From positions 13,376,450-13,440,449 of the forward strand of contig CP136069.1 in assembly GCA_032622095.1 (NCBI GenBank): DNA of 64,000 bases. The letters are read 5' to 3'. A program made the position numbers and the translations under genes. This DNA is from Siphonodentalium dalli. Lineage: Eukaryota > Mollusca > Scaphopoda > Gadilida > Siphonodentaliidae. The notes under the pieces were generated by a model that worked only from the letters and a program-made list of their open reading frames with translations, was not told the DNA's origin and searched no databases. Shown in pieces: positions 24,135 through 36,619 of this stretch; the stretch's first letter is position 1, and each line of letters begins with the position of its first letter.

Positions 24135-26326
24135 CTCCCGACTATAGAAGTAAGATGACACAAAATTAGTTGCCAACATTTTCACGAAGTTTGCTGTCGA
24201 AAATCGAACAACACACTTTTCATACTTTTGACTGAATATTGACTGGATAAAGAAGTAAGATGAAACCGAAAAGTTGCTAAAATTATGACAAAATTTCAAG
24301 TCAAAGATTGAATGCTCCAGTACGCAGTGTTTACTGGATTTTGACTAGATAAAGACTTGACCAGATAAAGACTTCCGTGGGTTGGCCCTGAACGAAACAA
24401 GACAGTTGACACCAAACGTAGCCAAAATTTCGACCAAATTTTGGTTAAAGATACGGTTAGCCTTGGCGGTGGGTATCCTGTGAAAATATTTCCACCCGTC
24501 AAAAACCGCCACAAACAGAAAGAACATCAAAATGTAGACAGACTTTGTCCGTATACAAATAAGAAATATCGCATAAACAGTATGTTATTGTCAAATGTTT
24601 GACCATTGTTATGTAAACAAAAGCATAAAAAGTTACTTTTCGGGTGTTTGTTTATATTATGATAGTAAACATAAAGAGCGTTCTTTGTTGGTGAATACTT
24701 GATATGGAACTAATAAAGAGCGTTTATGCCATTTGTGTGTGATTAGCCAGTAGCATTGTGCTGTCTTCTGTAACACAATCAGACTCTTGCTTATGTAAAG
24801 TATAGTAGGTATTTATGATAACATGCTGTTTATGTGATGGTCATGGTATATATGAACGAAACTGTATGCGTTTTAATGTTTTTTTGTTTACGGTGATTAG
24901 AACAAATATGAATATTTTCGAAAACTAAGGCCTCACGTGCCTTTAAAAAATATAGCTTTACAGTATTCGTAGTTTTTACCGAATTTGACCGATTAGAGAC
25001 TCCTGCAGGGTGGACCACGGACTATAAATGTAAGATGATACTGAAACGTTGCCAAATAGTTGACAATATTGATTGGTCACCCCGACAATACACGTAAAAT
25101 TACTCCAAAAAGTAGCCAAAGTTTCGACATAATTTTGGGGAAAAAATCAAGTGATCCTGTTTTCGTATTTTATACCGGTGTTTAACCAGATAAATACTAC
25201 TCTGGTTGGCCCCGAACCAACCAATAAAGAAGACACCAAAAACGTTCACCAAAATTTAACTTAATTTGTGGTCAAAAATCGAATGTTACCGCATTCGTAG
25301 TTTAAAGGATAAAGCCAGCTGTGGTGTGGTCCACGACACAACTAGGATGACACAAAAAGAGGCCAAAATTTCGACCAAATCTGGGGGTCAATAATCGAAT
25401 TTTACAAATTTCGTAGATTTGATCTGATTTTAACAAGATACAGACTAATGTTCGCTGGAACCCGACAATACACGTAAGATGAAAAAATTTAACAAAATGT
25501 GTGGTAAAAAATCGAACTTTACAGGTTTCGTAGTTTTGTCTGCATTTTAACCGGATAAAGACTGTGGGCTAGCCCCGACCATTTAAGTAAAATTACACCG
25601 AGAAGTTGTCAAAATCATAATCAAATTTCTGGTCAAAAATCGAATTATCCGCTTTTCGTAATTTTTGCTGGATATGACCAGATAGGGACTTCAGTGGGAT
25701 GGCCCTGAACGAAACAAGTCAGTTAACACAAAAGGTACCCAAAATTTCCGGTCAAAAATCGAATATTACAGATTTGGTAGTTATGACTTGATTTTAGTTT
25801 GCTGACGCCAAAATATCGACCAAATCTTGCAGTAAAAAATCCAATTTTACAGAATTCGTAGTTTTGACTGGATTTTAATAAAGACTCTGGTGGGTGCCGA
25901 CCACATAAGTAAAATGTAAACGAAAAGTTGCCAAAATTATGACAAAATGTCGGGTCAAATATCGAATTTTAACCATACAAGGACTTATGTGCGTTTGGCC
26001 CTGAGCCAAACAAGTCAGACGACACCAAAATGTTGCCAAAATTTGACACCGTTTGCAGTCAACAATTGAACTACAGTTTTCGTAGTTTTGATTTGATTTG
26101 ACAAGATAAAGGCGGTGGGCTGGCCCTCGACCATAGAAGTAATGACACCGATAAGTTGTCAAAATTAAGATATAAAAATTCGGGTAAACAATCTAATTAT
26201 CCAGTTGTCGTAATTTTTACCGAATTTTTACCAGATAAGAACTTCGGTGGGTTGGCCACGAACCAAACAGGTCAGATGACACAAAAGAGTATCCAAAATT
26301 CTACCAAATTTGGAGTTTCACAGTAT
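24135..26326. repeat. Degenerate satellite, block 2
   Basis: Same word order as block 1. The GATGACAC-type landmark occurs near 24155, 24260, 25030, 25224, 25340, 25480, 25585, 25710, 25910, 26005, 26140 and 26275, a spacing of about 95-140 bp apart from the gap filled by the MITE at 24449-24942. Divergence between units is high, so the array is old. No genes. Confidence 0.75.
24449..24942. mobile_element. MITE, TTAA-flanked, copy 2
   Basis: Near-identical to 11390-11884, with TTAA at 24445-24448 and 24943-24946. The left tip reads AGATACGG instead of AGGTACGG. It sits inside satellite block 2 and carries the AAAGAGCGTTT motif at 24673 and 24715. Confidence 0.85.
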
Positions 26327-27805
26327 AGACCGACCCCCAGATGAGGGTAGTGTCACACGAAAGGGTAGAAATTTTGACGCTATCTCCAATTATCCTTGCC
26401 CCATGGGGGTTCCAAAACAATGAGGTATCCAGGGCGGAGCAGGTGGAAAATATTTTTTTGGACCTTTTTGGTGTTTTTGACCTGCAAATTTCAGTATAAT
26501 CGGGAAAACCAATACAATAAGACAAATGTTGAATAAAATATACTTGAATATCAGATATTTATTCTATCTGGGTTGCTTAACATTTATAATTTGCAAAATG
26601 TTATATTATCCAACAATTTTTGTGAAAAATTCACGAAAATGCCCAAAAAATGCATAAATTGCAGTGCTTTTTCAAAAAAGTTTTCCAGAAGATTTCCTAT
26701 AAAATTATAATTTTTTGGTATAAAGCTCTCAGTGGTGCATCAAAATTTTCAGCATTATATACCTGATTTATTAATATCAATATCACAAGCAATGATATCC
26801 AACAAGCCGAGATATTTCCTAAAACTTAACCCAACCCCCTAAAACTGATTTTCTATCTGAAAATACCTGTCAAGTCAGAATAGCCCGTTTATGTTCCGTT
26901 TTGTTAATCAATTTAGAGTCTTATCATATATCATAGAATTAGCATGTATCTGAGGAGGTTTATGTTATGGTAGAGTCTATTTTTGTTTAAACTTTTGATT
27001 TTTTGGGGGTAAATTAGCTAAAATTTTGATTAATTTTAAGTGAAAAATTTCTGAAACATTCCCATCACTTTGTCAGTTTTATGGATACAGCTGCACAACA
27101 TGCACCACAATAAGCATGAATTCATCCCCAATATCAGACATGAAATGCTATAATCAGTTACCAGACCAGAATTAAGACATAAAGTAAAACTTAACCATAA
27201 CCCAAGATAGTGTTCTCAATACTTTTAATTTTATGCTATACTAAACTCGAAAGGTCGTTCATACTAGTTGATAGAATTCATATCATAAATTGCAATAGTT
27301 CTGCCCACGGATTATGCAATCTCATCTTCACTGTCACTGTCAATTTCATCAAATGTGATGTATCAGTCAATAGAATTTCTATGCAACATCTTACGGGAAG
27401 AATGGTCCAAACTCAGGCTGCCTATCGGCCGCCAATCCATGAAGATCTACACCAGTAGTGGTTGATTTGGCAACGGTTGCAAGTCTCCACTGTTTGCTAT
27501 CATGTTGGCTCATTTTTAGTGTAGAATTAAAGATTCCTCACATGGTGTAAGTGCAGAAAGATCAAGTACCTTCTGCTGATTCTCGAACTTCTGCTGGAAC
27601 ATTATCCGCCTAGCTTAATTCACTTTTCTCGAACGTTGAACATATAAGGCACATGCTAACTCCTCGAGTGTAGTAAGCGTGTCGCTGTCCAAAACCCAAT
27701 TCGTTCCTCCTTTTTGGAAGGTAATCATTACCCGTGGAGGAATGGAACCCAATAAGTGCACTCTTCTGTACATTTGACATCTCTATATAACTGATGACTT
27801 GAATC
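26327..27805 (+). repeat. Element B left arm
   Basis: Reverse complement of 29770-31233. Landmarks are GAGGGTAGTGTCACACG, CCTTGCCCCATGGGGG and AAACCTCCTCAGA-type blocks. The inner boundary is approximate, at the GGGTTCCATTCC word shared with 29815. Confidence 0.8.
27225..27605 (-). pseudogene. Decayed gene fragment in left arm of B
   Basis: The minus strand encodes a poorer copy of the fragment described at 30020-30400, including FQQKFENQQKVLDLSAL and CEESLILH, followed by stops and frame changes. The opposite-strand frame 27210-27458 is its shadow. Confidence 0.4.
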
Positions 27806-27999
27806 AACTGCCCATTAGCATCAAAATGGATTAACTATTATCAGGGGAAAATCATCTAACGTTTCCTCCATTGTGCATAAACCATCAAGATGGAGAACTC
27901 TCTTACATGACCTCTCTATCGATTAATATATCCTTGAGTTATTGTGGAAAGCAATAGCAACCCAAGGTACACATGTACAACCAACCCAGTAACATACAG

Positions 28000-29115
28000 T
28001 CACTTAATATATACACATAAACACCACACGATATAGTCACTCTATACACATGACCCCTGACCATATAGTCACTCCCTGTATACATATTCACCACTTTCAT
28101 GATCATAAGTCAATCCTTATATACCTATAAATCTCATCATTGGCCATACGGTCAATCCCCGTATACCTATTCGCCATGGCTAAAATAGTCATTCAAGATA
28201 ACATATACACCCCATACATGACCATATAGTCACTCCATGTATACATATGCATCTCACCATTGGACATATAGCCACTCGCTTTATATACGTACCCCTCACC
28301 CATGACCCTATATATCCACACTTGTGTATACATGTACACCCCACACATGCCCATATAGCCATGAGTCACCATGCAGGCACACTAGGTATACTCATACACC
28401 TGACCCATGACCATAGTGTCACCCCCTGTGTACCTATTCAACACATTCATGATCATACAGTCACTCCTTGTATACCTGTTCACCTCACCGTTGGCCATAC
28501 AGTCATTCCCTGAAAACACATTCACCTCACTAACCGTCACTCGATGTATACACGTTCACCAAACAATGGCAAATTAGCCACGTAAGATATACATATACCC
28601 CAACCATGACCATAGAATCACTCCAGGTAAACATATGGACCTCACTAATGGTGATATTACCACTCACTTTATACACATACCTCTCCATAACCATACAGCC
28701 ACACTTGTGTACACCCTACACATGACCATACAGCCATGCAGGCACACCAGGTATACTCCTACACCTGACCCATGACCATTTAGTCACTCCCTGTATACCT
28801 ATTCACCACATTCATGATCATACAGTCACTCCTTGTATACATGTTCACCTCACCATTGGCCATACAGTCACTCCCTGGAAACATATTCACCTCACTATTG
28901 GCCATAGAGTCACTCACTGTATACATATTCACCTCACACATGACCATATACTCACTCCTTGCATACCTATAGACCTCACCATGGCCATCCCATTCATGAC
29001 CATATAGCTAATCATGTACACATATTCACATCATTCATGACAATACAATAACTCCCTTTATACATATTCACCTCACCTATGACCACACGGTAACTCCCTT
29101 GTTGCCATATTGACC
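28000..29115. repeat. 42-bp minisatellite (element B spacer)
   Basis: About 26 degenerate units with the word order CATGACCATA, AGTCACTCCC, GTATACATATTCACCTCA. A clear pair lies near 28857-28940, where GGCCATACAGTCACTCCC and GGCCATAGAGTCACTCAC are 42 bp apart. Units are contiguous and diverged, with no conserved-repeat/unique-spacer alternation, so this is not a CRISPR array. The frame at 28247-28513 is repeat-derived. Confidence 0.9.
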
Positions 29116-29119
29116 TCCA

Positions 29120-29770
29120 CCTTGTATGATGTTGAACAATTTTAATCCTAATAGGCCACAGATTATAATAATAATAATAGCCACAGATTATGATTCATTT
29201 CAGTTCCATTTCAAAGTTTTGCCCATTTATTTTAAAAAATATAGCCAGTATCCAAAAAGAGGTTCTCCGGCAAAAAAAACAAATAAGGCAACTTTAAAAT
29301 TAATTTGTTATGCCCCATAAGGAAATGTGACAACCAGAAGAACATTTAGTTGTCAGTTGATTAGATACATATAAAATAACCAAGTGAGTCACAATTTGTT
29401 AAATTTTCAGAAACGCAGAGAATAATGTTCGGGATATATGTAAAACAAATGGTTGCCATTTTGGAAGCCATTTTGAGTAATTTGGTTTATAAACACATTA
29501 GCGTGACACGTTTAAGGTAGATCAAAACAATAAACACCTTTCATACCAAATATAGTTATATTTTACTTGAAAAATTTTGTGCCATTATTTATGTCAAGTT
29601 TGTGAGAGAAAAATCCAATATTTCTGGTAATGTCAGTGGTGACAATAGTAAATTTAACTAAGGTGCATCAGACATGTTAGTGTTCAATGTATAGAAAGCA
29701 GAATAGCCAATTTTATACATCAACTACAACTTGTAAGCGATTGCGGGACACGCTGGTCAATATCTACCAT
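29120..29770. other. Element B, sequence between minisatellite and right arm
   Basis: AT-rich, with no gene recognised. The 64-codon frame at 29126-29320 shows nothing recognisable. Confidence 0.5.
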
Positions 29771-31233
29771 TTCCATATTTTGGCAGCCAAATATACAGAA
29801 GAATGCAGTTATTGGGTTCCATTCCTTCACATGTAATAATTACCTCTTCATCGTTGTTCCGAAAATGAAAAAAAACACTTGTGGAATTTGCTGGAAAGAC
29901 CATCAAGATATATGGAAGTCATGGCTTATTTGTGAACGAATTGGGTTTTGGACAGTGACACGCTTAATACAATCAAGGAGTTAACACGTGCCTTATACGT
30001 GTATGGTAAGTGAATTAAGCTAGGTGGGTAAAGTTCCAGCAGAAGTTCGAGAATCAGCAAAAGGTAGTTGATCTTTCTGCACTTCCACCATGTGAGGAAT
30101 CTTTAATTCTACACTCAAAATGAGCCAATATGACAGCAAAACAGTGGAGACTTGCAACCGTTGCCAAATCAACCACTCCCGGTGTAGCACTTCATGGATG
30201 GACGGCCGATAGGCAGCCTGAGTTGCTTGAACCATTCTTCCCGTAAGATGTTGCACAGAAATTCTATTGACTGATCCATCACATTTGATGAAATTGACAG
30301 TGACAGGGAAGATAAGATTACATAATCCGTGGGCAGAACTATTGCAATTTATGATATGAATTCTATCAACCAGTATGAACGACCTTTCGAGTTTAGTATA
30401 GCATAACATTGAAAGCATTGAGAACACTATCTTGGGGTAGGGTTAAGTTTTACTTTATTTCTTAATTCTGGTCTGTAACATGATTATAGAATTTCATGTC
30501 TGATATTGGGGATGAATTTATGCTTATTGTGGTACATGTTGTGCAGCTGTATCCATAAAACTGACAGTCATGGGAATTTAAAACAAAAAATTCACTTAAA
30601 AATAATCCAAATTTCAGCCAATTTACCCCAAAAAAATCAAATATTTAAACAAAATAGACTCTACCATAACATAAACCTCCTCAGATACATGCTAATTCCA
30701 TGATATATGATATGATGGTTAACACAATGGAGCATAAACGGGCTATTCTGACTTGACAGGTATTTTCAGATAGAAAATCAGTTTTAGGGGGGTGGGTTAA
30801 GTTTTTGGAAATATCTCGGCTTGATGGATATCATTGCTTGTGATGTTGATATTAATAAATCAGGTATATAATGCTGAAAATTTTGATGCACCACTGAGAG
30901 CTTTATACCAAAAAATTATAATTTTATAGGAAATTTTCTGGAAAACTGGATAATATAACTTTTTGCACATTATAAATGTTAAGCAAACCAGATAGAATAA
31001 TTGTCTGATATTCAAGTATATTTTATTCAACATTTGTCTTATTGCATTGGTTTTCCTGATTATACTGAAATTTGCAGGTCAAAAACACCAAACAGGTCAA
31101 AAAAATATATTTTCCACCTGCTCCGCCCTGGATACCTCAGTGTTTTGGAACCCCCCATGGGGCAAGGATAATTGGAGATAGCGTCAAAATTTCTACCCTT
31201 TCGTGTGACACTACCCTCATATGGGGGCCGGTC
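29770..31233 (-). repeat. Element B right arm
   Basis: Reverse complement of 26327-27805. It contains the better-preserved copy of the captured gene fragment. Confidence 0.8.
30020..30400 (+). pseudogene. Decayed gene fragment in right arm of B (HGW-type unknown family)
   Basis: In the + frame beginning near 30029 I read KFQQKFENQQKVVDLSALPP, CEESLILHSK, a stop, then ANMTAKQWRLATVAK and ALHGWTADRQPELLEPFFP. After frame changes the sequence ends in an acidic DSDREDK stretch near 30300. The pattern LPP...H..RAN..A..W...HGW...L.P resembles, from memory, a large uncharacterised invertebrate multi-copy family that normally carries a Cys-rich CXC (tesmin-like) segment next. That Cys-rich part is missing here. 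The ORF on the opposite strand (30427-30020) is a shadow. Family assignment is by eye and uncertain. Confidence 0.45.
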
Positions 31234-32100
31234 TAGTAGTTTTGATCATATTTGACCGAATAACGACAATTTCGAGGTGGCACCCGGACAACAAATGTAA
31301 GATGATACTGAAGAGTTGCCAAACAGCTGTCAAAATTTCAATTTGACAAAATTTAGGATCAAGATTCGAATTTTACAGATTTCGTCGTTTTGACTGGATT
31401 TTGATCTGATAAAGACACCGGTTGGCTCCCGACCATCGAAGTAAGATGACACCGAAATGTTGCCAATTTTCTGTGTACAAAAATCGAATTATTCAGTTTC
31501 CGTAGTTGTTATAGAATTTTTAGATTTCTGTGGGTTGGCGCCGAACAGAAAAATTCAGATGACACCAAAATGTAGCCAAACTTTCGTCCAAGTTTTGGGT
31601 CAAAAATCAAATGACCAAGTTTTCGTAGTTTTTACCGGTTTTAACAAGAAAAAGACGTTTGGCTCCGATCATAGAAGTAACAGTAAACCGAAAAATTGCC
31701 TAAATTATGATATTGAATTGTCCAGTTTTCGTTTCTTTTTACGGAATTTGACCAGATAACGACATATGTTGGTTGGCCCAGAACAAAACAATTCAGACAA
31801 CACCAAAAAGTAGCCAAAGTTTCGACCAAATTTGGGGTAAAGAAAATCTAGTTTTACTGTAAGTTGTCGTAGTTTTTATCGATTTTACCGAATTTGACCT
31901 AATAAATTCTACTGCGGGGTATCCCCGGACTATAGATGTTAGATGATACTCAAATGTTGCCAAATTGGGGTCATGGATCGAATTTTCCAGATTTCGTAGA
32001 TTTGATCGGATTTTGACAGGATACAGACAACTGTGTGGCTGCCCCGACAATACAATTAAGATTACAACAGAAAGTTGCCAAAATTTCGATAAACCAGTCA
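31234..32100. repeat. Degenerate satellite, block 3
   Basis: Same family as blocks 1 and 2. Landmarks near 31290, 31440, 31555, 31675, 31790, 31940 and 32055 give spacings of about 115-150 bp. Confidence 0.75.
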
Positions 32101-33860
32101 TATTTTGCCGAACGCATGTCTAAGTGGCGCATTCGTCATATCTGGTTTAACCTGGTCCAGCCAGACCAGTGGTTTAGCAGTAGTGTCTCTGTATCGTCGA
32201 TATAATTAATCGTACTTTCCTAATGCGGACCGCCTAGTTTTATTGATTGCGAAAATCAATAATTATGACAGCGAGCATAATTATGTTGATTGGAAATTCA
32301 TAAGCGAGAATTAGTCACGCCTATAAAGCGAGTGGGGATAAGTTGTTTGTCAATTTCGATATTTTTATTTGAATTTTATAATCTTAAACCGGCAACTGAA
32401 CCATCGAATTCGGTGGTCCCGCTAAACCAAATTTGACGAGGCGAAACTTGAGATGACGAATCGTCTTTTTTCATCGCGGTTTGGAATTGTCAAACAATCA
32501 GTCAAAGGGTGGAGCTGTAAATAATCTCGAGTTAGGGCGTGTCTAAGTGGCGACTGCCGACTGGTGTTATCATGTCACAGTTGATTCATTCGCACGCGAG
32601 CTTTGCTCAGATATGGACATGTCCCTTCATTATGATTTTTACAACTATATTTTGGTTTTTTTTTTGGCCTGTGGCAATCACAAACACTGGTGTATTCTAC
32701 GAATTCATTTGAATGGTTCAACATTTTAATTTTGACACCAAAACGATGCTACTGCATGACCAGATATACTATGCACATATTTGGCAATCCTAAACTTATA
32801 TGGCTATATTAGTCAAATTTGATAACTTATTTTGATGTAGATCATGACACAAAGCTCTACTCTGGACACGCCAATAAATTCCCATAAAATTCCGCCAGTT
32901 CAAAACCTGGGAGGTTTTTTATTTTCTGCATGACGGGAAATTTATGACGTTGAAAAAAAGCAACGCATGTAATATATTTCTTTATTAACAGCTGTCCCTC
33001 TGCATGGTTGCCCACTTCCAACAGTTCAGATGGCGCTTCTGGTGTGCACTCATAAGCAAATGTCCATTACTTGACCTACCTCTTGTCCAGGATTGACTCG
33101 TTTATGGAGCCTTTATTCATCGTCAGAGGGGCCTGCGGCCCCGTTGTGCGATAGAGCGACACCTTTGCGCATAGTTTGATCATTTGAAACTTTTAATTTA
33201 AACAAAATTTAATTCCATTTAAAACAAACAAATATTAATTTAAATTTAAAATTTTGTTTCTTTGTTAGACTCAACTCCTTACTCAATTTAACAACACATT
33301 TTTCATTTTCTTTAAATGATTTTTTTCTTATTTTTAAATAAAAAAATTTAAAACCTAACGCCGTTATACCATTCGAGTCACCACACCTAATTTGGTTGCA
33401 ATCGGTCTAGGGATATGGGAGAACAGTTGCGAACAAACAAACGGGCAAGCAGATAGACAGCTCCTATACCATTTACCTGAGACGACGAATCCGGCCTAGG
33501 TGTCCATTCAAGCGAGGCGCCGGAATTCGATGTCCAATGTTTACAGGAAACATAATTTGCGCGTGCAATGCTCGACAACTTAGCCCACGCCAGTCGCAAC
33601 ATCGTGTTTTACCCAATGATCGGATGAAAGGCTCATTCCACTTCTGAATCCTGTTATCATATTGCACGACATCCGATAATCGTAATCATTATTTTTGTTA
33701 ATTGGAACTCTAAATTGTCGAATGTAGTCACTCAACATCCTATTATGAACCTGTGTTTAAAATGAAACTTAGACGCAGTTCAGGAATCGACCATACCTTT
33801 CCACGATTATAGTCATATAGTACACTGCCGAACTTCGGTAGCTGTGTATGGCTAATATTA
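32101..33860. other. No gene recognised
   Basis: GTCTAAGTGGCG occurs twice (near 32118 and 32540), suggesting a diverged duplication. An AT-rich tract covers 33180-33360. Around 33380-33480, GGTCTAGGGATATGGGAGAA followed by AACAAACAAACGGGCAAGC resembles the common invertebrate dispersed repeat that ends in ACAGACAGAC words, but the family is not determined. Confidence 0.5.
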
Positions 33861-33915
33861 TCGAACATATGCATGGGTTTATCCATCTCAACTTGCACAA
33901 TAGAATTTTTCTCAG

Positions 33916-34110
33916 AACGAGAAACAACGACAACGACGACCACCACACCACCACCACCAACAACAACAACAACGACGACGACAACAACAACAACAGCCAC
34001 GACCACCAGCACAACAACGACAACAACAACAACAACGACGACAACAACAACAGCCACGACCACCAGCACAACAACAATGACGACCCAGCAACCAACATCA
34101 ACTTACGCCG
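33916..34110 (+). CDS. Possible Thr-rich (mucin-like) exon
   Basis: A candidate internal exon bounded by an acceptor (ATTTTTCTCAG, ending 33915) and a donor (GTATGT, starting 34111). Its length is 195 nt, exactly 65 codons, and with the Thr frame open throughout both splice phases are 1-1, the phase class common in shuffled extracellular modules. The frame reads RETTTTTTTTPPPP, then long Thr runs broken twice by ATTTSTTT, then TTQQPTSTYA. Such Thr-rich linkers in secreted or membrane proteins are typically O-glycosylated. Against this, the block is an ACN trinucleotide microsatellite with an internal 57-58-bp duplication, all its + frames lack dense stops, and no partner exon was recognised nearby. 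It is a prediction, not an established gene. Confidence 0.35.
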
Positions 34111-34570
34111 GTATGTATAAATATACTAATCAGTTTGCAAACGGAAAAACAGTCTGTAGATCCCTTCGCGGTAGCTATACATGTATGATACACTTACACT
34201 GAGCGTGCGTGCTTGTGCATTTACATGTATTCAATTCCACCATAACGCCCGATAGAATGAAAGTGAGTCACATAGCACTTAAACGGACATGACTCATTCG
34301 AGCCTATAAATATTGTCTACGTAATTTGGAGGGATGGATACGATAGGTCGATAAATACACGAAATATTGATATGTCGGCTTCATATGGTGTGAAAAATAC
34401 TTGCCAAAATCACAGCCATTTTCCAGCCTTTTTCACTTTTTCGTCCGAAGTCAGACGCTCTTTATTGCTACCATATCAGGAATAGAATAACATGGAACGC
34501 TCTGTTCTGTTTCATGTCGCGCAAATGGTTGTTTTTTGTTTGGGAGTCTATCACCGTGTTCATTTTTCAT
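34111..34570. other. No gene recognised
   Basis: Unique-looking AT-rich sequence. One copy of the dispersed motif on the minus strand (ACGCTCTTTATT at 34454-34465) lies here, outside every mobile element identified. Confidence 0.6.
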
Positions 34571-36060
34571 TATAGTGCAGCGGCCAAATCGAAAAAGAGC
34601 TCTAGTTTTCGAGATACCCCTACCCACGGTAGAACAAGTTAAAACTAACTTTATTTAAAGGAGAAATATATACTCTTTACGAAAATGATAGTGCAAAATA
34701 ACGGAATTGGTGGTGGCTATTCTCAAATTGACGATGAACGATACCCACCAGTGACTTTTCCCAGAAATTAACGATTTTGGTAAAGTGAGCCCTGCGGCTA
34801 TGTCCTAAGTTATTTGCCCACATTGTTGGTGTTAAAATGACTACAGCATACCATATGTGTACCTGATATGCAAGAAGTGTTGGTTAATTTGGATTTTCGT
34901 GCCATTTGGAGCCGAAACATTTATTTTTTATATTTTTATAATTATATTTTTCGAACATTATCATTCAAACGTATATTGCAATAATATTGAAATATATTGG
35001 TCATATGGTGTAGTAGCTATCTGACAAGCATATAAAGGGAGAAGTTAACAACAATTTTGAACGGTTTGCGAGATATTGGATTTTAGCTACCCCTCCCCCA
35101 AACACGTTTTTGGTCGAAAAAATACATATTTTTGATAATGTCATTACAAACATTTTTGAATTGATCTGAATGGGACCCAATATGAATATTGTACTGAAAG
35201 TGTTGTCCAGAGATGCCGTTTAATCGATTACAGATGCGTTCAGGCTTTCAGACCCCCAGTTACAACAACAACAATTATTTTATTGATAACAGTTAATTTT
35301 GCATGCATTAACATCGATGTTAAGTACTAAAACCTTTGTTATAAACAACGTGACCAACTATATAACATATGGCTCATTAGTTATCTGGACCATACAAGTA
35401 GAAAGAATTTGACAGAATTTGAAAAATAACGGAATAGGTGGTGGCTATTGTCAAATCGACGATGAGCGATACCCTCCGGTGACTTTTTCCAGAAATTAAC
35501 GATTTTGGTAAAGCGAGCCCTGTGGCTATGTCCTACCTTATTTGCCCATATTGTTGGGGTTAAAATTACTACATCATACCATACTTCTACCTGATATGAA
35601 AAAAAGTGTTGGTTAATTTAGATTTTCCTGCCATTTGGAGCCAAAATATTTATTTTTTGCTGAAAAATCGCACTTTTTAACAAAATATTATATTTCGAAC
35701 ATTATCATTCAAATGGATATTGTTATAATGCCCAAATATTTAATTCTTATGGTGATGCAGTTATCTGCCAAGCATGTGCAGAAAGAAGTTAACAGAAATT
35801 TAGAACAATTTTCGAAATAATGGATTTTAGCTACACCTCCCCCAAACACGTTTTTGGTCGAAAAATTACATATTTTTGTTCAGAACTTTACCAAATTTCC
35901 CAATTGTTCATACTGGGACCCAACATAATTCTTTTGCTGAAAATTGAGCCCGGAGACATTTCTTAAGTGATTAAAGACGTGTTCAGGCTTCCAGACCCCA
36001 AATTACAACAACAACGCATTTTATTTGCTATTACATACAATAAGTGTCGCATATCAATCA
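34571..36060 (+). repeat. Element C left arm with 728-bp tandem subrepeat
   Basis: ACGGAAT(T/A)GG at 34701 recurs at 35429, starting two successive copies that both contain CCCTGTGGCTATGTCCTA or a close variant, CCATTTGGAGCC, AAACACGTTTTTGGTCGAAA and CCCAGTTACAACAACAAC-type words. Confidence 0.85.
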
Positions 36061-36600
36061 ACCAATAAATAGTTTATTCTCAAAAAACCAATAATGGTAT
36101 ACAGAGATTACAATAATTGGACAGCTGGAGAACCCAGCATGTCCGACGTATAGATGCACAAGTACTCCATTCGCGTTTAAGATTGAAATGCTGTAGTTTG
36201 AACTATGGCCAATTGAGTAATCACATTAAAACGTCCTATCTATGCGCCATACTGAATGTAATTTTATCAGAAATACTCTTTTTATGTACAGCAACTCAGT
36301 TAGCGCGAAAATATTAAAATATTTGACGGGGTTCAGACATTTATCTCGAAAAGAAAGCGATTTCCATAATGCTGTCATTTGTTAAAACTTCGTGAAAAGC
36401 ATTGAAACCCTGCTGAGCGCGAAATTTACCAACACCAGATCGTCTGCAATCTCACGGCGACGGGCGTATCAATGACGAAAACAACATTATCTGTGTAGCA
36501 TTGCGTCCAATCAGCTCCAACGAAACTATGTGTATATCATTGTTTTCAATCAGTTCCAACTGGATTACATCCTAATTTTCCCCATACAATCTCCCTCCCA
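36061..36600. other. Element C interior, non-repetitive part
   Basis: No gene recognised. Frame 36117-36317 has no recognisable motif. Confidence 0.5.
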
Positions 36601-36619
36601 GATAAATTGTTTACCTCCG

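Larger units (their letters stand above)
26327..31233. mobile_element. Element B: foldback-like element, about 4.9 kb
   Basis: The left tip TAGACCGACCCCCAGATGAG matches the inverted right tip TAGACCGGCCCCCATATGAG. Arms of about 1.45 kb follow, with over 90% identity over the outer part, around a 42-bp minisatellite. Flanks read CAGTA left and GTAGTT right, so a 3-bp GTA target duplication is possible. Satellite sequence lies on both sides, giving CAGTA|GTAGTTTTG when the element is removed in thought, which resembles the satellite word CAGTATTCGTAGTTTTG. No transposase is present, only a decayed captured gene in the arms. Confidence 0.8.

Noticed and set aside
28000-29115. Possible CRISPR-like array
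   Set aside because: The 42-bp units are contiguous and all similarly diverged, with no alternation of conserved repeat and unique spacer, in a eukaryotic context.
30020-30427. 135-codon minus-strand frame in element B
   Set aside because: It is the shadow of the better-supported + strand gene fragment, whose HGW-containing words look protein-like.
33743-34120. Poly-Val/Leu minus-strand frames and a poly-Asn plus-strand frame
   Set aside because: All arise from the same ACN trinucleotide tract; only the Thr frame coincides with usable splice sites.
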